Below are positions 52,224-64,000 of a stretch of 64,000 nt of DNA, piece after piece. Source of the DNA: Cristatella mucedo (lineage: Eukaryota; Bryozoa; Phylactolaemata; Cristatellidae); assembly GCA_009760855.2 (NCBI GenBank), contig WPIO01000075.1, positions 432,501 to 496,500 of the forward strand, written 5' to 3'. The first letter of the stretch is position 1; each line of letters begins with the position of its first letter. Below the pieces are notes generated by a model. That model searched no databases and had not been told where the DNA came from. It saw only the letters and a list, made by a program, of their open reading frames with translations. Both the position numbers and the translations under genes were made by a program.

Positions 52224-55200
52224 CTGAAACATCATAGTCAGAAACGTGATTTGAAAGAGCAGAAAGAACAAACACGAGAGAGCAAGAACAAACATGCAAA
52301 GACTGCTCCTCTCCGAAACCCATTCCCATAACAGCCACAATATCACGAGACTGCAAGCAGCAATTAAAACACTCGAGTTGAGCTACAGAACTGATTATGA
52401 CGGACGAGAGCATCCACGCTATAGCAAAAATGCTACAAATATTTGCTCGTGCATGATAAATGCACGATCCCGAGGTCTTGAGGACTCACATTCAGAGAGA
52501 CCCATCCCGGCAAGACGCAAACCTGGCGAAGCACGAGCCTTTGACCTCCTCTCAGTTACTGATCAAGCAAGCTACAATCACTACAATGCATCTCTAGCCA
52601 AGCATCGTACCACCGGCTTTTCGGAATCCAACAGTCTACAATACCTCGTACAAACCTCAAGTCATTTACAATAATAATAATAATGCACTTGATAATTCGC
52701 CCTCAGAGAAATCAATCTCTTTCTAGGCGCTTTACATTTGCTGCAAAGGGATATACAATTGAATGGTGAGTAATATCATGCTTAATAAACTAACAACATG
52801 AATAATATGGTTAGGGGTGACATGCACAAGGTCAGCATGCAAGTGTGGTTAGTGGCACCATGCACAGTGTCAGCATGCATAAGCACATCAAGGACGAATC
52901 ACAGGGACCCACTAAATGCTGTCTTAAATAGGTGTGTTTACAGTTCTTTTTAAATGTGGTCAAGTCAGGGGATGTTGTGACGCAAGTCGGGAAGGAGTTT
53001 CGGGCTTTGGGAGCATACACAACTAAATGCACGGTCTCCAAAGGATTTAAGGTTTGTACGAGGTATTGGTAGACTGCTGGATTCCGAAAAGCGGGTGGTA
53101 CGATGCTTGGCCTGGTGGGGGAGCACATCTGAGAGGTAGGCTGGAGCCAAAGAGTGAAGCGACCTAAAAGTGAGCGACAAAACCTTGAAGTCAATCCGTT
53201 GCTTGACTGGTAGCCAGCGCAGGTCGGCGAGAAGTGGTGTGATGTGGCAACTGCGACACTCACGACAGACAAGCCTAGCTACCGAGTTTTGCACAGGCTG
53301 TAATCGCCTGATCGCACATGCCGGTAGGCCAGTAAGCAGTGAGCTGCAGAAGTCGAGCTGGGATGTCACGAATGCATGGACCAACTTAGACGTGGTCTCC
53401 TTATCTAAACAAGCCCGAATTTAGCAATGTTATGTAGCTGAAAGTAGGCAGATTTGACTGTGGAGCTGATGTGGTCGTCTAACGAGAGGTCACTCTGGAA
53501 CATGACACATAGATTTCGAGCTGATTCAACAGGAGATATGCTGGCAGAGCCAATTTTGAGCGCCAGCCTTTCCAATTTCTGAATCCCACTGGGTTTGCCC
53601 ATAACTAGTAAGCAAGTTTCCTTTGTCCCTTGTAAAATCCATAACTCGATTAATATTTCACGTATCGGAATGAAATTTGAAATGCGAGTTCAGCTCTGTT
53701 TGATTTAACTGAGGCAAGCCAAATTTATGATTTCGATTCGATACATTTTGCTGTATACGTCATCAAACATCCAGGAGGTTCATTTTCCGTAATTACTGAC
53801 ATGTAGAGCAAAATGTATCCAACCAAAATACAATTTTTCCCGGGATCAGATGGAGGCTTGAAACTGTATGGCACCGACTATCATGCCAAACAAACGCAAT
53901 TTGTTGGGTCGTTGTCCAGTGGCATAGGCAGAAAATCATGATGGTGCTGACCCTTGACCTAGCCGGGGGAAGGGGTTTAATTAATCTCAAGGGAGGCTGA
54001 GGGGGTGGCAGGTCCCTTTAAAGGCATGCCATCCAGCTTGTAACCTCCATTGAGCTCTAACACTCCCTTACCTACACGACAGGGTGCATAGCACCAGTGC
54101 TATGACTAATTGATACAGTTTTGGCCATTATTTCGGCCTATCCCCTTACATAGTGAGCACTGTAGGCCACTCTATAATGGTGGTAGACAATAAATGAAAT
54201 TGTTCCATGTGTAGATTCAAAACCAGGCCTAAAAGGCCCAGAAACCGTTGCATTAGCCGCACAGCCAATGGAATGACTCACTGTCACGCTGTGGGCCAAC
54301 CCCCATCAAACATTTTATGGTCACATATGCCTGTACAAAAGGGGCATTGCTAGGCACATCACAATCTCTCATTACGTCCATACTGTGCCTTTTATATAGC
54401 AAGTCCCTGACACTGCTGCGCGAATAAATGAAAATTCTTAACTTCTTCACACTAAGGGGTTTTTGAGAAACTGAAACATTGCTGCTTTTTACATAAACAA
54501 ACGACAGAATTAGCAAATGATGCAAATGTATAGGGAGAAGAAGGCAGGGTTGTTTGAGCTTGCTCTGCATGAGCACGTTGCAGTTACATGGGAGGCAGAT
54601 TGTGCCTACTCACCCCATTCCTGTTACCGATGTAGTCGCTGGTCTCGCCTCGACCTGCTATTACTTCTTGGCAGTGCGACACGACACAGAGCTCACAGTA
54701 AACCTACAACAGATAGCTACTTGTTAATAGTGCACATAAATTGTTACGCACAAGCATTATAGCTAGAAGGACTTTTTCGTGACGATGCACAAGGTCATCC
54801 ATCCATATTTGCATGACAAAGCATTGCACACGAACAGCCATTGGAAGGTAAATCTTAATGCCCGATCGCATACATGATGAGTGGCCAGATCTCATGCTTA
54901 CGAGTGCCAATGCCCAATTCTTCTAGCAGGAATGCATGCGATTAAAGATGTGTATGCTCGTGTGCATCTATGTGCACACGCAACTTGTCCACCTGCTTGA
55001 ATGACAAAACCAGCAGTAAATAAACAGACAATACAATATCAGCCCCCTGTTAATAGAAATCAACAAAAATTGATAAATTCGACCAAGCATCGCCTCAGCT
55101 AGCCATTAACTTTCTGTACAACGGCATTGAGAAAGCTTAAGCAAAAAACTGGCCAAGCATGTGAAGCACCAGCATACACATTGGCAGAAGGTACCATTCC

Positions 55201-58200
55201 TAATGTAATCAAATTCCACTGCCACTCGGCATTGGTGTATCTATGCAGCCAGTGCTGCTACACAGTTAAATCAGCCACCGATCCTGACAGAAGAATGACT
55301 GCCAACAGCAACACTCAACCGAGGCCTTTTTCATCGTAATTAGCAGGGGGGCCAGCTGGCACCAATAACCAAGAGCCACTTCAAAGCTAGAACATCATGA
55401 CAGTAGGCTGGTACAAAACACGAAATCATCAGAGATTAGTAGGCTTTAAATTTCTGGTACCTTCTGGCCCACGATGTAGTGAAAGAGAGCTCGTGATCAC
55501 TGAAGAGAAGGTGCAGACTCACCACTGAATGCTCGGCATTCTGCCTTGACACCTCAGTAAAGACAAACGAGCAGCTGCTGTCACAGCCATCGAGAAAAGC
55601 CTCCATTTACAAGCAGAGGTAGTGCCGGATTCTAGCACACCAGCACCTAAGCATACAAGTCGTTATAACAGCACGGCTGCATCGGTCCATAGCATTGGCC
55701 TCGTGTAGGTGCGAGGTGAAATTACAGCCAGCCATGCCCAATACATGGAGTGGTTGCATATTTGGGCAGGGAAAAAACGATAGCTACTGCACCAGCCGTT
55801 GGGTAACGAACCGAACCAAGATACTACAGCACACATTTTGCAAATGAATGAGGAGAAACGATATTTAAGTAATCTTTTGCTGTCCAGCATGAAATGGGTG
55901 GCTATTTAGAAAGGCAAGGAAAGAGCATGACAACTCATTCGAGGTGTTGAAGTTGCCTACCCTGCTTTAAAAGAATCAATGTTTTGCAACGCAAAAATCT
56001 GACAAACAGCCAGTGGCAGCTGGTGTGGAACAGAGTAAAAGGCTGCAAAAAAATGTCCAAATCACGACAGCCGGAAGACACCGGCCAAAGGAGAGCCGGT
56101 GGGGATTAGCCGCATGCCATTTAATAGGGATCGGCCACTGGGAAACAAAAAATATGCCGCAAAGTAATAGGAGGGAGACAACCGAGTAGCAGACTAGAGC
56201 CAGAAGAGGCGGGCAACAACCGGACTCAAGCTCATGCGCGTGGTGATGGGCCGAGTGCAAGCGTGGCCCCTAGGACTCATTTACCTGGAAGTACGATGGC
56301 TCGAGCTGCAAAGAGCTCATGCGCACACACACACACATGCGACGTGCGACGGAGATCCCAGTCGCGCCATCGTCATGTGTGCTCACCACGTCCCCCGGGG
56401 CTAGACGATCAGGGCGATGGCAGGCGCTTGTCAAGCGCATGCTGCCGGCCGCACGCAGCGCAGCCCTTAGTCGGCCTTTGCAGATGCACACAACGACAGC
56501 AAGCAGCGGGATGCACTGGCGAGAGGGATTACGAACGAACGTCGGGGGACGTTTCGGGTGGACAGAAATTGCCTTATTTCTTGCTTTGCCTGTATGCAAA
56601 GTTGAAGTATGCAATGCCATGTCCCTCCATCCGGGGTTCCACAAGTAAGATTAAGTGGGCGTTATGCAGGAGACCTTTCTATAGTGCACTCAAAGCTTAG
56701 GCAGCTTTCGGTACGCTTACTGTTGTCAAAAGACTACATCTCACGTAACAAAGAGAAAGCCTACAAGCCGAGTAGCTTCACACTGCAGTTCACTGGCAAA
56801 TTCAGACAGCTTAGATCGCGAACGTAGGCAACAGCCGCTGCAGCGTGGTGCAGTTAACAGACAGACAGCCAAGCACAGTTTAAGAGCTTTGCCCCCCCCC
56901 CCTGGGGCAATGATGATGCTGGGACAGAGCAGACTTCATTAAAGGCAGAGTCACCACGGGCTTGCCGACCGAAGCCAGTGGCAGTGGGCAAGCAGTGGCA
57001 AGCGATGCTTCAACCCTAGAGCTTGCAGAAGTGCCGACCCAGCGAGTGGGCCCCCCCCCGTCCTTAAATGTAGACGTGCACGAGCCACGGCTGGAGATCG
57101 CTATGTCAAACTGCAACAGGCAACCTCTATGCTGACCTGCAAGCCGGCCTCTAGATATAGCAAAGCATGATCTAGCATCCCGGTGAACTGGATGAGCTAC
57201 GACCCTGGGACACTGGTAGTCTGGATGAACTTCGACAGGCATGTCAGCTCATTCTCTCTCCAGAATCTCTAAGCCGAATCACGAACATCTGTCCTGCTTG
57301 TATTAAAATTGCCTTCTTGATAGTATGAAAGTAGTAGGTGTTTCATTAGGCCATGCTTGAGGTGCCCTCACTGTTTGGTCGTTTCTTGATGCCATCGAGC
57401 ACAGACGTAGGTAGACTAAATTAATTCAAGCCCAACAAACGACCAGACGGCAGGATCACTAGGCTGCTTCCTCGAGTCGACTCAAGGAGCAAGCAGTTTC
57501 ACTGGTTAAATCCATGTAGCAATTCGAGAACGAGAGAGCACACCCATGAGATGGAGAGAAAGAATGAGAACATGAGAAAGAGAGAGAACAGGAAAATAAG
57601 AACGAAAGGGGAGGAGAAGAAGGGGGAAGGATTCGAAGGAGATAAGCAAGGTAGAGAGGTAAGAGGAGAGGAGGTAGGCAGGGATAGAGGAGGTAAGCAG
57701 AGATGAATTGAAGGGAGCAGCCAAGTAGGGAGGGAGAGACAGAAGGGAGGGGGCAGGGATGGAGAGAGATGGGAAGATGCGACAAAAGGGAGCAGAGAAA
57801 CCAGGCATGAAGGGATGGAGGGAAGGAAGGAGGCAGAGAGCTCAATCAAAACCGTGGAAAATGCCAGATGTGAGAGTCGCTGACCTGAGCAGTGAGAAGA
57901 CCTTCCAAACCAGTGGGGAAAATGTCATGCTTTCTTTTATTTTGGTGTATAGCTAATTGCGGACCTTGCTGTATATTCTCTGCAAAATAAGACTTACTAA
58001 GTAGCACATCATCAAAGCCAATATGATATACAAGCAAGACAGTCAGACATCCTGTGCAAATTAACTCTCCTTCATAGTTTCTAACCTAAAGTAGCACAGT
58101 GCAGTGCAGTGCATATAAGAGATCAGAAACAACTAATCAAATTCAAAAATAGCCACGAGAGCGGTTTGAAACAATGAAGACATATATGCAGGCAAGGATG

Positions 58201-58855
58201 ACACACGAATAAGCACACTTACATTGATCATTGTAGAGGCCACCCAGAGCAGCATGACGATTACGGTAAACGAGTAGAATCCAAAGCTGACCAGATTTAT
58301 TATCAGCGAGCTTACGTCGAGCACCATCATCGCAACAACAGTGGCCATCCAAGGCACCATTAGCTGCCATATGTTCTACAGTGGTAGCAGTCAATGCTAG
58401 GCATTTGCAAGTCACATGCAACTAGCATGGCAGAGCCAAATCATTGACATGTAATGTGTGGGGCAAGAACGATTGACAAATCAACGAGACGTGATTTTTG
58501 CGACCGAGCATCTCAAGTGCCCCATTTGTATACTATAAAAGCAAAAACACTTTTACCACGTATTAATTAATTACTGCTATCTCGGGCATTTTGAAAACTC
58601 GGGACCCGGCAGTAAGTAATATGATAAGTAAATGTGGGCTAGTATTTCGTTTTTTATTTGGGGCATTTCCGGCATTTAGAAATACATTTCACAATGTCTT
58701 AAAAATATTTAAAATATTTTTTTTATTATTTGAGTGAGATACTGCCTTCTTTTATGACAATCTCCTCAACTCCTCACCCCCAAATATCGATCCAGAATGT
58801 TTCCCGGCTTGTCAGCGAGCTGGAATTGATGCCGAATATCATCAGCGCTGCCATT

Positions 58856-58936
<81 letters not shown>

Positions 58937-61900
58937 TCTCATCCTTCCCTTTCTCCTCTTCTTCTTGCTGCCAAGGCTTTTCCTGGGCATTTTTGTATTT
59001 GATCGGACCGCGGCATCCATAAGGTCGGTATACGCATATGTGCACTTTCACAGTTCATTGTCCACGGACGAAATGGCCGGACCTCAGGAGCCAGCAGTAG
59101 TGCCTGCATAACTGCGGTCATTTCCATTTTTCCATTTTTGAATTAAAAAATCTATTGAAATGCCTTAGAAATCTGGATATATTTTAAAAGATATTTTAAA
59201 ATGGTTATTTTAAAATAAATTAAAAGTCTGTGCGCCATTAATGTATACACACAATGTACACGAAAGCAAGCCATTGAACAAGGCCTGATGCCTGCCAAAC
59301 TATGTCTACATTGCACAATCATTGTTAAGGAGTGCGGCTCGGATAAGATAACGAAAAGAATTTTACGTGAAACAGATTAAAGCTAAAGATTACCATGACC
59401 AACCTTGGTCTAAAAATGCAAAGATAAAGCATACGGTATATAGCAAGCCGGCTAGTATGCTGCTTCACCATAAGATTGTGATTCCCTTTATGCTAGTTCA
59501 TGCCATCGGCCGTGTTTTGCTACTTACTAGACTAGGTCTTGTTAATAATTGCGAGAATGGAGTAGAAATCGATTTTTTTAATCTAAAGCTTACAGCATAA
59601 AAACCTACAGGCTTCTGCTAATAAATTTGATCAGCAAGCCTGTCAACCGTGAGCATTTACTTGGCATCACGGCGATTTCGAGACTGCAGCGGTTTTTAAG
59701 GCATTTTCAATTTAGTATAACAGCCTCGAGGCCTGTGTGTTCATACTCTCACCTGATCAACTATGGAAATTTAGCCGCAAGCATTTGCATGTAAACGAAA
59801 TGAATGAAAAGTACCTAGTACAAGTACTCTAGTAGCACACATTTTGATCTTTCTCGAGATGGGCCCAACATGGTACACCAGAACAGTATGCTATTCCGCA
59901 ATAGCTAAACACGTGCTATGCAACCTACCTTGACTATGCCGACGATTAGGACGACAGCTGTGATGATCACCATCGAGGCGAGCGCGATTGACAGCCACAT
60001 GACCGCGTCGCCGTCTAAAAAAAGATCAATGTAAATAAACAATAATAAAAGCTGGAAGCCACACCCAATCATCTGGCATGCATAGGCTTTCCACAAACTG
60101 CATCTGCCAGCAAAAAGGAATGCACACTTGTGCCCACATCGTCATCTAATTTACAAAGGAACACGTTAAGCCTCGACACAGAAAAGAAGGTGAGATGCAT
60201 GCCGCAAGGCCAAGTAAAAAGTGAGGTGGCTCCGACATTTAAAGAATGCCCAACTGCCAGAGTGACTGCTGCTGCTGCTCCTCTTTGGGCGAACTGTAAT
60301 GTGTGCAAAGCTGGCAAGCGATCGTCGATCCCTTTCCGTGCGGCTTCAACTGGCAAACATGTAGCCCTTCGATCGGGCACACAGCCAGCCAACAGCAGAC
60401 GCTGAGCGGCTGACCTGGCAAAGTTAAGCTCACTCAAAGCCACTGTCCACCTCTCAAAGTAGAGCAGCTGCCAGTTTGCCAGGCTTATTTCGACTAGAGC
60501 AGGCTCTGATCAGTCAGCAGTTGCAAAACTAGCATGCAAGTAAGCACCAGCCAATATCGCCGGGGCCGGGGCTAGCTGAGATCACTTATACCTCATGCAC
60601 TTGCAGATTATAAAACGGAAGATTTTTGTTCTCTTTCGGCGCTATACGGGGTATTTGTTTTCCTTGATTAAGCACCAATAGCTACTCAGAGCTGACTGTG
60701 TACTGCTGGTAACTGTGCAGCTAATTGCTGATAGCAATTGCTTATCAGCCAGCCAACAAGGGCAAGTTGGCAAGACTCTTGAAAACTGATTTTGGGAGTA
60801 ATGGAACGATGATCGCCTACGCTGACGACCACATGGCTCACTCTTCTTTTGCGCTGCCATTTATGTCGTATAAATCTGAATGACGGTTCGGCTACAGTAT
60901 GTTATCTTGTAATCCTTAGGACTCGCGAACTTGGCGCTGCTGGAAACACCACCGAGTCACGGCGTGCCGTTGGAACCAAACGTGCACGATGTCCTTACCG
61001 ACCCCTTTCTCCGTGAGAATCGTGCCAACTTTTCTTTCATGAATCTGCACGGCTGTCATTACGAGCGATGCCAGCGACCACGCCTGCAAAACACGATCAG
61101 CCGGTGAGGGTGGATGACTGGGCAGAGATGAGAGGGTCAGCAGCTCTGCAGCACACAGCCCCTCCCCCTCCCCAAAGCAGGCCAAGGGGGCGGCGGCTGC
61201 GCGCCTGCAGCAGCAGCTGTGCATGCATCACCAGTGTGACCTGGAGGGGGAGTCAAGCGTCCAACAGAAGAAGCCGAGGTAGAAGACTGGCGGCTTAGGC
61301 TCACAACTCTAGCACCCTCAGATCGAGCGGATTTGTAAAGCCAGCCGGCCAGCCGTAGGGCAGCAGCGTGGGAACTGGAAGAGTTTCTAGACAAAGAGCT
61401 TAGCCCAGCCGCACTCAGCCTCCGTGGGTGCTGGCAGCAAACTCGGCTGACGCAAATTCAAAGGGTGCTCACGAGAAAAGCTGCATCAAGAATGGCAAAA
61501 GTTCTGGGTCGAATAGCAGAGGACTTGTATTGCATTCGAACTAGCGTTATAAAAACCAGTCCAATAGTGATGCCCAGATTGAAACAGAGCTAAGCAAGAG
61601 AAGAAGCTATGGTGACACTGCATCTAACCTTTTCTATTACAGCAGGCCCCACCAGAGAGAACAGAAGCACGGGGTATTAAATAGCAGCAAAGACAGATCA
61701 AGCAGGTATTGCGCTGGGCATTAAAACACACTCAAACGTCACCTCCACTTGTCAGACCAAACTGATAGCATATGCTCGCAGCCTGCCAGACCTCCTTCCA
61801 CGAGAAGACAATCAGATGAAGGGAAGCCGGGTTGCAACAAAAGCTCACTAGCTTCACTTGGTGACAGTGGAGGCAGTGGAGGCAGTTAAGCCACAATAAA

Positions 61901-62249
61901 CTTGATTGGCTGACTACAGTTACTAGTGGCACAGCATGCCGGATCTAATTTCAATACTAGAGACCAGGTTGGTTCTAACGACTTCAGTAAAAAGCAAGTG
62001 CAAGGATGGTGGACAAAGGAAGGACGAAGAAGGAATGGAAGAAAGATGAAGGACCAAGGAAGGATGAAGAACAAGGAGCTGTAGCAGGAGCAATGCAAGA
62101 ATCAGTGCTGGTGTTTGGGAACCCTGCAGCAGGAAGGGAGCACGGCAAATGGACGCGACGACAAGAGGGCTTACCATGGTCCAAACAGCACAGATAATGC
62201 TGCCCTTTCGCAGGTCACGCATGCAGCAGCAGCGACGTAGTATGGGCAT
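51957..62249 (-). CDS. Four-transmembrane LAPTM4-like protein, whole gene (5 exons)
   Basis: Five minus-strand exons (75, 85, 86, 153 and 267 nt) join in phase to 666 nt, a 221-residue protein. Residues 1-15 are short, basic and cysteine-rich (RRCCCMRDLRKG). Helices lie at about 16-38, 56-81, 86-110 and 113-141, followed by a 75-residue soluble tail rich in Ala, Lys, Glu, Ser and Thr. The CC-x-x-R-x-G-(S/T)-I-I start, the four helices and the length resemble LAPTM4-type lysosomal or endosomal proteins (about 230 residues). The family's C-terminal PPxY sorting motifs are not visible. The call rests on topology and the N-terminal motif, not on strong identity; another MARVEL- or tetraspan-like family is possible. 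A minus-strand AATAAA lies at 51018-51013. Confidence 0.72.
52575..53625 (-). mobile_element. LINE family A copy with a short inverted fragment at its tail
   Basis: From 53625 down to 52669 the minus strand reads SASISPVESARNLCV, QLDFCSSLLTGLPACAIRRL, LRWLPVKQRIDFKVLSL and the RAFS end, the 3' UTR and an AATAAT tail. At 52575-52665 the plus strand carries another piece (AKHRTTGFSESNSL, QYLVQTS), inverted to it. Lies in intron 4 of the LAPTM4-like gene. Confidence 0.83.
58223..58375 (-). CDS. LAPTM4-like exon 4 (83-133): helices 3 and 4
   Basis: Acceptor CTGTAG, donor GTAAGT, phase 0 to 0. Encodes WQLMVPWMATVVAMMVLDV and FTVIVMLLWVASTMIN. The (L)xxPWM start of helix 3 is LAPTM-like. Confidence 0.8.
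58859..58935 (+). repeat. CT microsatellite
   Basis: About 75 bases of perfect CT in LAPTM4-like intron 3. Confidence 0.97.
59929..60014 (-). CDS. LAPTM4-like exon 3 (54-82): helix 2
   Basis: Acceptor TTTTTTTAG, donor GTAGGT, phase 1 to 0. Encodes the helix MWLSIALASMVIITAVVLIV. Confidence 0.78.
60999..61083 (-). CDS. LAPTM4-like exon 2 (26-53): end of helix 1 and luminal loop
   Basis: Acceptor TTGCAG, donor GTAAGG, phase 0 to 1. Encodes AWSLASLVMTAVQIHERK and TILTEKGV; completes the first helix. Confidence 0.76.
62175..62249 (-). CDS. LAPTM4-like exon 1 (residues 1-25, start)
   Basis: MPILRRCCCMRDLRKGSIIC, then AVWTM and donor GTAAGC, phase 0. The ATG at 62249 gives the family-like short cysteine-rich start. 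The frame stays open a little further upstream, so a longer N-terminus cannot be excluded. Confidence 0.72.
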
Positions 62250-62813
62250 GATGTGATCGCCAGCAAATCGCACCACGTCTGATCACACTAACTGCTCAAA
62301 ATGCAGAAGATCCGGCGCAGGCAGCTGTGAACGACAGAGCAGCTGCAGCGGACGACAGAGCAGCTGCAGCGGCGGTCGACAGATGGATGGTCACGTTTGT
62401 GAGACGACGTGTAGCTGCCGGTTCTGCTCTCCCATCGGCTAGCTGTCCATGTGGGTCACTCGGCCACTAGTGGAGCTGCTGCTGCTGCCGCGGCAGCACG
62501 CATCAGGCAACCGACGACGACGTATGCAGAGCGAAGGGTTTTCAAAGTGGTGATGAGATGAGGTTCTGGATCGAAGCAAAAAGAAAGATATGGCACCTCA
62601 GCGCCATTAGGCCAGAGCAGGGCAACCGAACCAGCACAGAGGCAGTACAAGGCAGTAGCCAACCACAAAGGCTTCCAATCCTAATGGCTGATATGTCCTT
62701 CGGTGGATGTCGCTATGGCAGCTGTACCTGGAAGGCAAGCAGCAGCCATTGCACAATGACAGCACTCACTTACAGGCAGACAGACAGGCAGGCAGGCAGG
62801 TAGGCAGACAGAG

Positions 62814-62866
62814 GGAATGAGAGAGACAGAGAAAGAGATAGGGGGAGAGAGGGAGGGGGAGAAAGG

Positions 62867-62965
<99 letters not shown>

Positions 62966-62990
62966 ACACACATACACACACACACACATC
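62814..62990 (+). repeat. GA microsatellite passing into CA
   Basis: GA and GGGA units to about 62962, then CACACACATACACACACA, upstream of the LAPTM4-like gene. Confidence 0.96.
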
Positions 62991-63812
62991 ACGACCAAGC
63001 CGGAAGCCAGAGTTGGGGTACAACCCAAAGCTGCAAAGCCCTCTCAGGCCCTCGTTCGCACCCCTGGATGCTTGCAGTAGCTACAGGCACGAGCTGGCCA
63101 TGCAGTTCTTCTCCTCCCCTTCGGGCCTCAATGTATCAAGATATACTTGACTACAGTTACCGGCTACATGACCCAGGGAAAGAAAAGGGAGGAGACGCTG
63201 CTGCTGCTGCTGAAGCAGCAGCAGCAGGTTCAGCCAGTGCTGAGTCAAGGGCAGCAAAGCGGTGACCTAGCCCACGCAGCCTGCATGCTCATGCAGAGCA
63301 ATGGTAAATCTTGGCACAGTGCAGGCGAATGCATTTAAAAACCAAGTCTGAGCTTATGGATAGTTAAATAGAAGGATCTGGTGCAGGTTTCTGCTCATGG
63401 CTACACCCACTTTCCTTTGGACAGCTCAGGATCCACAGGCTCGGCCGAACTGGCATGCTGGCTGAGAAGCCCTACGTCTGGACGGTGCAGCTGTAGAGGA
63501 ATGCCTACTACCACTGCTACTGCTACTGCAGACACCGGTCATCAGTGGAGCCAGCTCGTGCTGAAGCATCTCCAGCTGCTGCAGCAGCATCAGCTGGCTT
63601 TTGCCCTAGCAGCTTGTTACCACAAGCAGAACTAGGGTCGATAGCACACAAGGGCGGGCGGCTACAGCCCGGAGTCGGCCAGAGCAGACCCGACAAGTCA
63701 GGCTGCACTATCGTCCAGGCATCCCTCCACAGAATGCAGGCGATCTACACAAAGAGATCGAACGACAGGCACAGCTGACTGGTGAGCAGCCGAAAGTAGA
63801 GCAAGTGCCAGT

Positions 63813-63846
<34 letters not shown>

Positions 63847-63847
63847 T
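63813..63847 (+). repeat. CAG triplet repeat
   Basis: About 11 AGC units close to the window end; no coding context recognised. Confidence 0.93.
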
Positions 63848-64000
63848 GTCTCGTTCAGCCTCAGCTCACGTACCAGCTGAGGCTGCCTGAAGCTGCCTCA
63901 GCATCAGCTGCCACTGTGCCAACAGCCTGCACAGGCTTGGGGGTGGGGGCTGGCAAGTACACAACTAGGGCGGCTCAGCCCCGCCTCCTTGCCATCGGAG

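Larger units (their letters stand above)
62250..64000. other. 5' flank of the LAPTM4-like gene
   Basis: Presumed promoter and 5' UTR side. Contains GA/CA and CAG tracts and a doubtful exon-like segment near 63745-63680 on the minus strand. No other gene recognised. Confidence 0.5.

Noticed and set aside
55663-55890. Minus-strand frame within LAPTM4-like intron 4
   Set aside because: No convincing splice sites joining exons 4 and 5 in phase; low protein-like character.

Overview
The window is animal nuclear DNA. Coding sequence sits in short exons with canonical splice sites, separated by long introns full of microsatellites, decayed non-LTR retrotransposons (LINEs) and a tRNA-derived SINE. 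The LINE tails, the GA/CT-rich introns and the protein families fit an invertebrate metazoan; I cannot fix the phylum from sequence alone. No rRNA, intact tRNA, CRISPR or prokaryotic features were seen.

Two protein-coding genes can be assembled exon by exon, both on the minus strand. (1) Positions 41377 down to 1053: an SLC9C-type (sperm-specific, SLC9C1-like) Na+/H+ exchanger in 26 predicted exons. The exon lengths sum to 3786 nt, an open frame of 1261 residues, with matching phase at every junction. In order it has a cation/proton antiporter membrane domain (exons 1-10), a cytosolic linker with a CPxC motif (11-14), a voltage-sensor-like four-helix domain (15-17), a linker helix region (18-19), a cyclic-nucleotide-binding domain (20-22) and a C-terminal region ending in a Gly/Ala-rich tail (23-26). 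In known SLC9C1 proteins these parts couple membrane voltage and cAMP to proton export in the sperm flagellum. (2) Positions 62249 down to 51957: a five-exon gene for a 221-residue, four-transmembrane protein that looks LAPTM4-like (lysosomal/endosomal). It lies upstream of the exchanger in the same orientation; no functional link is evident.

Layout: 1-1052, 3' flank of the exchanger with a SINE copy. 1053-41377, exchanger gene; its introns hold GA/CT tracts (5.6, 8.4, 18.8-19.5, 32 kb), a TA tract (23.6 kb), 22-bp and 27-bp minisatellites (24.4 and 35.6 kb), a G-run (29.8 kb), CAG and CGG tracts (28.1 and 38.4 kb) and many LINE/SINE pieces. 41378-51956, spacer between the genes with a CT tract, a 16-bp repeat carrying CACGTG, and LINE remnants with reverse-transcriptase motifs (45.8-47.4 and 49.9-50.8 kb). 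51957-62249, LAPTM4-like gene with one large LINE in an intron. 62250-64000, 5' flank with GA and CAG tracts.

The most interesting points are in the exchanger. The ion-site motifs expected for transport are kept. The S4 segment is poor in positive charge and the cyclic-nucleotide pocket lacks its usual arginine. One intron appears to use a GC donor. One exon takes its polypyrimidine tract from a CT microsatellite.
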